Positions 56,256-64,000 of a DNA stretch of 64,000 bases are shown in pieces (the stretch's first letter is position 1; every line of letters begins with the position of its first letter). The notes under the pieces were generated by a model. The model made no database searches and was not told the origin of the DNA. It worked only from the letters and a program-made list of their open reading frames with translations. The translations under genes and the position numbers were made by a program. Source of the stretch: Sipunculus nudus (lineage: Eukaryota > Annelida > Sipuncula > Golfingiida > Sipunculidae); contig CM049313.1 in NCBI GenBank assembly GCA_026874595.1, positions 33,509,159 to 33,573,158 on the forward strand, read 5' to 3'.

Positions 56256-57404
56256 ATGAGTGAAAAATTCAGGCAATTTAAGCCCAAGTGGTATTTTGGT
56301 GGTTTGCTGTTTCTGTCCCTGTGCGCCTGCGTAGTCCTGAATTATGAAAGGATTAGAAATACTTATGGAAATATCGTGATCACCAAAAATGACAATGCAA
56401 ATTTTGTCAAAGCGAGATATAACCTGTCCGCATTAGTAAATGAGGTTATAGATGGGGATAAACGTGGAGATACTAATGACGGGGAAAGAAACGACAAAAC
56501 CTGGAAACGCAGAGCTCCAAAAGCCATAATTTTTGGGGCAATGAAATGTGGAACGTATGCCCTGAGGACGTTTTTAAGCCTACATCCTAATGTTAGAGCT
56601 TCCCAGGGAGAGGTGAACTTCTTCCACCGACATTATGAACGAGGAAAAGGGTGGTACGTCAGACAAATGCCAAGGTCGTACCCGGGCCAGATAACCATTG
56701 AAAAATCAATCTATTTCTATTTCCCGGAGACGAGAAGGAAGATATTGCGGTTTGACAAAGATATGAAGTTTTTGCTGGTTGTCTGTGACCCGGTGGAACG
56801 AGTGATGTCTCATTACGTACACCGGAAGTCGCTTCGGAAGGTGGGCGGACACACTATAGAGGAGGTGTGTCTTGATAGAGAATCCGGGAAGGTCGACCCC
56901 GATCAGGTGTATATCAGAAATGGTATGTATCACAGGTTTTTGACTTTGTGGCTGAAGCTCTTTGACAGAAAACAGTTCCACATCGTGGACGGGGAACAGC
57001 TGAAAAGGAATCCTTTATCAGTCATTATTGAAGCCGAAACGTTCCTAGGTTTGGAACATAACATAACGGCGGAAAATTTCTACTTCGATGAAGACAAGGG
57101 GTTTTACTGTTACGTCAGCAACGGTAACCACCAATGTCTTCCAGGAGGTAAAGGCAGAAAACATCCGGATTTCGATCCGAAACTTAAAAAGTTACTGGTA
57201 GATTTTTACAATCCTCTTAATGAAAAATGGTACGGCCTGATGGGTCGGAGATATAACTGGACCTCGGAAGTGTTTAATACTGCCTCATTAACAGGCAACG
57301 TCACTGAAACTGATTCTGCGTTGAGATCCAATATATCTGATATAATCACAAAACATAGCACAACGGTGAGATCAAATCGGATGTCAAACAGGAGACCACG
57401 ATGA
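56256..57404 (+). CDS. Heparan sulfate 3-O-sulfotransferase-like protein, single exon (382 aa)
   Basis: A type II Golgi sulfotransferase of the HS3ST family, which moves sulfate from PAPS to the 3-O position of glucosamine in heparan sulfate. The start at 56256 gives MSEKFRQF, with a membrane anchor at about residues 12-29 (WYFGGLLFLSLCACVVL) and then a stem. The domain starts near residue 86: the 5'-phosphosulfate loop AIIFGAMKCGT (K97, T100), LHP, the presumed catalytic glutamate in EVNFF (E119), TIEKS (149-151), the 3'-phosphate motif LLVVCDPVERVMSHY (S185), the C285-C294 disulfide pair, and KGRKHPDFDPKL. The family usually has arginine where C177 stands, and proline after EKS/T where I152 stands, so PAPS binding may be altered. 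An upstream in-frame TTG is not used as the start. The length is normal for the family. No introns interrupt the domain. AATAAA occurs at 57924-57929. Confidence 0.9.
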   Translation: MSEKFRQFKPKWYFGGLLFLSLCACVVLNYERIRNTYGNIVITKNDNANFVKARYNLSALVNEVIDGDKRGDTNDGERNDKTWKRRAPKAIIFGAMKCGTYALRTFLSLHPNVRASQGEVNFFHRHYERGKGWYVRQMPRSYPGQITIEKSIYFYFPETRRKILRFDKDMKFLLVVCDPVERVMSHYVHRKSLRKVGGHTIEEVCLDRESGKVDPDQVYIRNGMYHRFLTLWLKLFDRKQFHIVDGEQLKRNPLSVIIEAETFLGLEHNITAENFYFDEDKGFYCYVSNGNHQCLPGGKGRKHPDFDPKLKKLLVDFYNPLNEKWYGLMGRRYNWTSEVFNTASLTGNVTETDSALRSNISDIITKHSTTVRSNRMSNRRPR

Positions 57405-59232
57405 GACCAACAGCGAATTTTTAACAGGAGCCCACGCTATGACCCACATTAACAAACACAAAACTGTTAACAACGGTGAGGTCTATGAACAGAAGGGATA
57501 ATGTTTCCAGAACCTAGACTTGTGCCCATGCTCGTAATGGGTTACCAAACGTGTATAACTATGAAATTCATATGGTACACGTGGTTGTTTCATTTGTGTT
57601 ATACAACTGGATGTTCACACTGCTTTAGTCAACGCACGTCATAAGAGAGATTCGAAAGATACTGTACAGACTTGTTGAAATTATACTTATATTATATTTT
57701 TTTAAGTAAAATATTAAAAGATCGATGCATTTATTTTTTTACCCAAACCTGCTTAATTTTTACATGGATAAGTGTGTTAATTTATATTATTTCTGCATGG
57801 CACTGTAATAGAGATTTTAAAACGCACTTTAATGGGTTTCTTTTTATCCATGGAGACCTAACATGCATGGAGACCTAAATAAGAATTAACCTCATTTATT
57901 AATTATTATTAGAACACTTGCCAAATAAACCTGTTTGAAAAATAATAGAAGTAAAAAACTTCATATAAATTTAATAGAAGCAGGTGATCAAATCATCAGG
58001 TTGAATTATTTTTGGCAAAAAAATAACTTTTATGTTATCTTATTTTTGTGAATTTAATAATATTGTTCAGTTGTTTCACTTTGTAGCTATAGGAAATTGC
58101 ATTTACATCACTGAATGGATCATAAAGCCATATTTGCATATTTTGTGAAGTCAGAAGATCTGTCAACCAGTGCTAATCGAGTACTAGAACCTGATTACGG
58201 TGAAACCTCTATAATGTGGGTACCCCTAGGGAATGTGCCTAACTGTCCCCTTTACAGAGGTGCCCACTTAATATGAAAGTAAGGAAAGCTATACCCATAT
58301 AATAAGGAGGAACAAAAACGGGTCTACCAAAAAGTGCCCACCATAGAGAGGTGCCCACTAGTAATTCATACCCTTAACTCGGAGTACGAAATGAAGAGCA
58401 CGTCCACCCACAAATTACATATTATAGCATGCTGCTCTTTCTCCGTTCGGACAGGACGTAAGCTGGGTTAATGCGAGACAAATATTCCACGACCCGAGTC
58501 CACACTGCGCAGACTCGAACCCACAAGAGGCGTCTCAATATGACATCTGCAATGCACCCCTGCTTTTATATACACCTGTGGCGTAGTTAAAAATTCGATG
58601 AAGAGAATAATGTAGATAAAAAAAATATGTTGAATTTTTTTAGAGGTGCGCGTGACCACAAAGAAAACTGCCTGACTTTGGTTGAGTATCCACCACCGTC
58701 AATTGCAATATAATTATTTGATTTTTATTTAGCCCTATTAAGTATAGGCCTACACCTTTCTAATTACTTAAATAAATATATGCAGACCATTTAATATCAG
58801 ATCTAGGCCTAATATTTTCACGTGTTTTAGCTCTTCAGTTATAATGTAAATCATCGATAAACTTTCGTACACGTCACACGTACCCTGTGCATATCAAGGA
58901 TATCTCGACTTAATAAAGGCAGACATTCTAAATTGGAACAAACTTGATTTTTGTAATATACAGTAGCAGAGTGGCGGTGACATATTCAACGAGTACTCGA
59001 ATCCAAAACTGTGTGTCCGTTTCACCCTCTGTATATAATAAAATAAACACACTCTTCATTGAACATGGACATTTAACATTGCACGTTTCTTTTTGATAAT
59101 TTGACCCGTGTGCTCCAAGTTCACCCTCCCTGGGTCGCTTCATTTCAATACACGTGCATAGAACGGTCATTGATGCGTGAACTGAGAGCCGGTCAGAGAC
59201 CCCGTATATTCTACCCCCAGGATCCCCGCGTA

Positions 59233-59299
<67 letters not shown>

Positions 59300-61395
59300 T
59301 TAAATGAAAGCCCAGAGAACATATCTATGCGAATCATAGGTTATTCATATGAAAGTAATGTTAAGCGAATTACCACCCACCCCTATACCACCGGAACAAA
59401 GGCAGTCTTTTGCTGGTATATACACGGATAGGTAATGTTCTCCTACGGACTGAAATCAGCAGGTGGCTGTTATACCTACCGTGTCTAACATAATCAACCA
59501 TCTACCTCCGTCCAAGGTGGTTATTCATTTTCAAATCTGGCAACTGAACTTATAGATTATGAAATATATTCCAAAAAATGATATATTGGGAGTGTAAATG
59601 TATACCTGTGTCTGTGTGTACTTAAAATGGCGTGGATATGTGATGTTGAAATGACCGTCAGTCATTCCGGTGGTGAAGAAAAAGGTTTTAATTTGTCACA
59701 AGTGGAAAAAAGTAAGGTGCGTTGTGATAAGAGAACAATAATTATTAACATTCCATGAAACGGGGAAAATTGCAGCTTAGAAAGATCATGTGGTCGATGA
59801 GCCATGCAGCATAGTTGATTATGGCACATTAGGTTTTAAAAACAGGATATCCATTAGTAAACCCGCAGTCAGCGAAATGTAAAGTTCCCCGAGACAGCCA
59901 ATGGCATTCGAAGATAACCTGACTCAATTTATACTCATTCAATTGTTCCTTATCGAAGGAATAATCAGAAATAATACTTCCGATGGTTTCAAAATTTGAA
60001 AGCTAACAACAAATACCTCAATCTTCTGTAAAACATTCACACCAAACGCTTAAAGATGTTTTTTTTAATATAGCGCGCAGAGCATATGTAGTGCCTTTTT
60101 CTGACAGGGCTGAAAATCAAAAGCAAATATCCTTTCATAGGGGTTCAGTCTTCTGATAGGACTTCACGGCAACTGCATGAACAGTTCTTCAGGAAGCACA
60201 AAAGGAATTCACGATTGCTGTCTGGTGTTCGATATATTCTAATAAAAGTTTTTCGACAATCACTCGAAGGGTTCTGTCACAATCCACGTCTGTGACTGGC
60301 CTTAATTCGTTTAAATATGTTCAGAGAAGGACTAAGCTCTCGTGCACCTTCGGTCATACCCTAATATTCTGCAATCTAGATCTTGCAAAACAAGCAAAGG
60401 TTTAATAGCAGAAATGAATCCGCATTAATGTAAGCACCACTCTGTCTCATATAAATGATGACAGAATATCAAAACTCACCACCAAGTGGTCGAATGAGTT
60501 TCGCACTGATTGTCCCGAAGCGACGATTACACGGGGTAAACACTATTGTAATCCAAACACAGCCACAGTTTGTCACAGATAGACAGAGGGGTAATACATC
60601 CAGTGGTCCGTTACTGATTCCTTCTTATACCTTAATGGGATTGCATCCACTGTACTCATGCATTGCATTCTGTTAATGTTTACTTAAATCTTATCTGTTG
60701 TTTCTTTGTTGGATAGAAAGACTTTCTATTTTTCTCCATTACGCTTTGTGATATCTTTTATACTCTTTTTTTCTAGCTATACATGCAAAATTTTATGGTA
60801 AACTATTTTATTAGCTATTTTTATATGAATTGATAAATATAACTTAATAAAGAATTTATCACAAACTTTACTTTTTAAAGTTATATTTACCCCAAATCTC
60901 AAATAATTATATCCAAAAGAAATGTATTGTTGAAGTGGCAAAATTCGCAAGACTTTAATTTACATTTGAATATAAGGGATCCCAGTTTTTTAATCTGAGC
61001 ATTAACGTTTTGTCTCCGTATATCCTCTATTGAACCAGAGACAAATCTTTTTAATCCATCCAATTTTAATGCTTCCATTTTGGATTTTGGATGTATCATA
61101 AATTAAGCCCCCCCCCCCCCCCATCAATTGGCGCATTTAAGTGTTCTTTTTATTTTTTCTTGTCCATCAAAGATTAACTTATACAGCATTTTTTTTTTTA
61201 AATAATTTAATGATGGATTTGGCAAAAACCTGAAATGTATAGGTTTACTGTGATAAGATATGAGCTTTAAAATGGCAATTTTACCTCAGAGTAACATTGT
61301 TCTTTTTGACCATATATTTAATTAGTTGATTGTACTTAATATTTCTTTATATCTTTGATAGCTTTCCTTTTTCGCCAATCTGAATGTACGCATGT
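57405..61395. other. HS3ST-like 3' flank and intergenic DNA
   Basis: No gene was recognised. 58199-58370 starts ggtgaaacctctataatgtg and resembles a pogo/Tigger terminal fragment. A minus-strand gggttcgagtc at about 58515 is an isolated B-box-like match. An (AT)n array lies at 59237-59292. A poly-C run is at 61110-61123. Confidence 0.5.
59237..59292. repeat. (AT)n microsatellite
   Basis: About 28 AT dinucleotides. Confidence 0.95.
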
Positions 61396-61740
61396 TAAGG
61401 CCAAAAAAAAAAAATTAAAGGTTTGGTTCTCAGGCACCCCCTTCATCAATTTTAAACCCCCGCATCAAAAATTTTTATTTTGATTTTCAATAAAAACTTC
61501 CCAATTTTGAGCTGCTGCCGCTCCGACATTTCTTTCAAGAAGATAAAACCATACAATTTCCTTGGTTTTGTAGTGCTTTTACTTATTTAGCAAAATAAAA
61601 CTGTTATTTTCATGCTTTTCTCTTATCATTTGACATTTTTATCGAAACATACCAAAAAATTTAAAATAAAAAAGCGCCCGCCCGCATTGATTTCTGAAAA
61701 AAAGTGCCTGAGAACCATACCTTTTTTTATTTTAGCCTAA
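61396..61740. mobile_element. MITE (345 bp)
   Basis: Inverted repeats: AAAGGTTTGGTTCTCAGGCA near the left end and, complemented, AAAGGTATGGTTCTCAGGCA near the right end (one mismatch). Outside these lie ttaaggccaaaa and the complement ttaggctaaaat. The superfamily is not assigned. Confidence 0.75.
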
Positions 61741-61928
61741 TACAAAGAAAGAATCTTTTCGGGTTCTGTGCACCACTTCAGATCTAAATTTTCCTTATTG
61801 TCACACATGTTTTGTATGACTTTGTATTTTATAATAGTTATTAGAAATACTTAAATATGTAAACACTTTTGCAGCATTTTTCATTCTCAGCGCAGTTGCT
61901 CACATAATTTCGTCATGTTCAGACTTAG

Positions 61929-62236
61929 GGTGCTTTTCCATGTACGCGTTTTGCGAGCGAAAATCCAACCAGTTAGAAAGTCATGTGCTATTTCCATGTA
62001 CGTGCGGCAAACGCACCCGTCATTTTTTTAGAATCCAGCAGTGCTGGATTTCAGCGTTATTACGTCACATGTGGGGTTTCCCCGTACTCGTATGTTTAAG
62101 CCCGTTCAGATGTGACAGGAAGGCATGCGATCGCCGCGCTGCAAAAACAAAACGCTCGCATGGGAAAGGACTGGCCGCGCGGCAAACGCATGCGTTTGAC
62201 GCGCGGCAGTTTCTGCCGCGCACATGGAAAAGCACC
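61929..62236. mobile_element. GC-rich MITE (308 bp)
   Basis: The ends are GGTGCTTTTCCATGTACGC and the complement GGTGCTTTTCCATGTGCGC (one mismatch in 19). The interior is rich in CGCG and contains the palindrome AAACGCATGCGTTT flanked by gcgcggc blocks. Overlapping open frames on both strands are explained by the GC content and are not genes. Confidence 0.78.
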
Positions 62237-62377
62237 AAACCTGACCAAAACTCCGGTAGCCAATTGGCTGATATTTAATCGCATCCCTATCGTCGCCCAT
62301 ACAATCGTTCATCACCGCATCAGTCTCATCTAATGGCAACCGAATAGTTTGTTTCCTGACATGCCAGTGGGCGGCAG

Positions 62378-62561
62378 GCTTAGAGCTCAGAAGTCCTGTT
62401 TTTATTACACCAGCCCCCCCCCCCCCTTCCTCACCATGCTTAGAGCTCAGAAGTCCTGTTTTTATTACACCAGCCTACCCCCCCCCCCCCTTCCTCACCA
62501 TGCTTAGAGCTCAGAAGTCCTGTTTTTATTACATTAGCCATCCCCCCCCCTTCCTCACCAT
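62378..62561 (+). repeat. Tandem triplication, 60-64 bp units with poly-C
   Basis: Units start at 62378, 62438 and 62502, each with gcttagagctcagaagtcct, gtttttattacaxxagcc, a C run of variable length and ttcctcaccat. Confidence 0.93.
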
Positions 62562-62602
62562 GCGGGATACTGCATTGTCGATATTTATTATTCCTTTCTC
62601 AG

Positions 62603-62774
62603 GTTTGACATTAGCTGACAGAAATTTATGGAAAATTTATCAGAAACCAAAGAATTCTCTATTTGATGAATCTCCAAGGGAGTTACTACGGGAAAACAGT
62701 GTTTCCTTAAGATTATGGCAAATGAGTTGGGCATTCAGGAAGGACGATGACATGCTGGATTCAGGACGTTCGCA
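62603..62774 (+). CDS. Weak candidate exon
   Basis: A cctttctcag acceptor ends at 62602 and a gtaaat donor starts at 62775. Between them a frame encodes LTLADRNLWKIYQKPKN, SPRELLRENSVSLRLWQMSW and DDDMLDSGRS. The composition looks protein-like, but no family is recognised and no partner exon was found. It could be a relic or a chance frame. Confidence 0.2.
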
Positions 62775-63099
62775 GTAAATTTAACTCTGTGGCTTTATTT
62801 AGTCTTCACCTCGACCATTTTAAAAAATTATACATACGATATGACAGTGACCCCCACAAGAGGATAAAATTGTGAACAACCAACGGTATAGACGTGTTTG
62901 TAGAATTTAGATGATATATCCACCTTTTCATCTTAATGTTTTCAACATCGTTCATCGGCATTCACCATCGTCAACAGTGAAACGCAGTTGATTTATAACG
63001 GTGTTGAAAAAAAGATATGATTTTTTTTTCTAGGAAAATTACAGAAAGGTGAACAGAAGGAGAGACGGACGGACAGGGTGATTACTATAGGCCATCCGC

Positions 63100-63544
63100 T
63101 TACTCAAGCGGGGCCCTAATAACACCAGGGTTTCAGGACACTGGATGAAACCTCAGTTAAAAATCTGATAATATCAATTAATATGGCAATCTCAAAATAA
63201 AGGGGAAAAATCATTAAAAATAACAAATTCAAAGTGGCGCCACCAGTTTCCGATTTAACAACCCTAGTCATGGTCAATATTCAAGGCAAGATTCAGGACA
63301 ATCCATATATATTGATTATCAAGATACTGGAGATTTTGTATCAAATTTTTAATTATTCGAGGGGGGGGGGGAGGGGATCACAGTGACCTAAATTTAGGTT
63401 TCCAAGGAGATTTTTTATTGACCTCCCTGTATATCCAGTTACAGGTTTTCGGTTTCAAAACGTGCCTTGTTAACGGACGCAAGGCTGGACGACGAACAAA
63501 GGACCATCACTATCAACTCAGATGACTTGTAGTTAGCTGAGCTA
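63100..63544 (-). mobile_element. Inverted, truncated copy of the HINE-like family
   Basis: On the minus strand it starts after a T run with agctcagctaactacaagtc and atctgag, followed by cgtcgtccagcc, gcacgttttgaaacc-like phrases and, further in, ctggtggcgccact. The 3' hairpin end is missing. Confidence 0.6.
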
Positions 63545-64000
63545 AAAAAAAATATATTGGTTTAAATAAATGTACAGAATTTCTTTAGGAATGATGATAT
63601 GTAATACGTGTAAATGGAAGTTTGTCCTTTGTATGTCCTTTATGCTCTCTGAAACCGCATTACCTATGACACTGTGCTTTACCTCATTTTAAAGATTAAT
63701 GTTACCGATATGATAATAAATAATTTTTAACGTACACATAATTTTGAATGATTTTTGAGTGGTTTTAAATTGCGTTGAGTTGACCGCCGAAATAGTTGAA
63801 CTGCTTCCCGCAAAGACCGGAACGACTGATCATCGCTTTATGATCTGGTTATTCACAACACACGCGTGTCACACAACCCCGAGAGCAGGATTAAGGCCTA
63901 TTGTGCATATGAATAACCCTTGTCCGTGATGGATTTAAGCATGTTTGGCCTGACATTTGAACCAGTCACTGACCCACTTGAATGGTCAGTAAATGTGGGG

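Noticed and set aside
58500-58540. Minus-strand tRNA B box gggttcgagtc
   Set aside because: No A box at the right distance and no cloverleaf could be drawn; kept only as a note on the region.
61940-62339. Overlapping open frames of 62-112 codons on both strands
   Set aside because: They come from the high GC content of a MITE with inverted ends; no protein motif and no splice support.

Overview
This is a window of animal nuclear DNA. Short GC-richer exons with GT-AG borders are separated by AT-rich introns full of minisatellites, AT microsatellites, poly-C/G runs, LINE remnants, miniature inverted-repeat elements and Helitron-like elements. A sigma-class glutathione S-transferase relic, a heparan sulfate 3-O-sulfotransferase-like gene and the repeat style suggest a lophotrochozoan, probably a bivalve mollusc. 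The taxonomic part is inference, at moderate confidence.

Positions 1-31416 (+): one very large gene fills the left half. Thirty-five consecutive exons could be joined by hand. Every junction keeps the reading frame, giving 7,997 coding nucleotides (about 2,664 residues) with no internal stop and a TAA at 31414-31416. The start codon and signal peptide lie left of the window. The predicted product is a single-pass type I membrane protein. It has a large extracellular stack of GCC2/GCC3 (ephrin-receptor-like) cysteine-rich repeats, a juxtamembrane beta-rich region, one membrane helix (exon 12), a long cytoplasmic coiled coil built from duplicated phase-0 exons of about 68 codons, a globular domain with a conserved-looking HTLAH motif (exons 31-32), and a short coiled coil with a lysine-rich tail. 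The introns hold a pogo-like MITE, a tRNA-derived SINE, an LTR-like fragment, a 914-bp Helitron, a Helitron-related repeat, a LINE 3' end and at least seven minisatellites, several of which overlap splice sites.

Positions 31417-43070: the gene's 3' UTR region, then repeat-rich intergenic DNA. Two copies of a Helentron/HINE-like element (33052-36437 and 39245-40600) carry tandem units of about 345 bp. The first is interrupted by a nested 1,167-bp Helitron (35087-36253).

Positions 43071-49233: an island in which inverted repeats with 21-bp minisatellite ends flank a decayed non-LTR retrotransposon on the minus strand. An element with hAT-like ends follows.

Positions 50125-52528 (+): three exons of a sigma-class GST with intact splice sites but two in-frame TGA codons. 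Positions 56256-57404 (+): an intact intronless 382-residue 3-O-sulfotransferase-like gene. Positions 57405-64000: mostly noncoding, with two MITEs, a triplicated 60-64-bp repeat, one weak candidate exon and an inverted fragment of the HINE-like family.

The genes show no sign of functional linkage. All calls rest on reading the sequence; no database search was possible.
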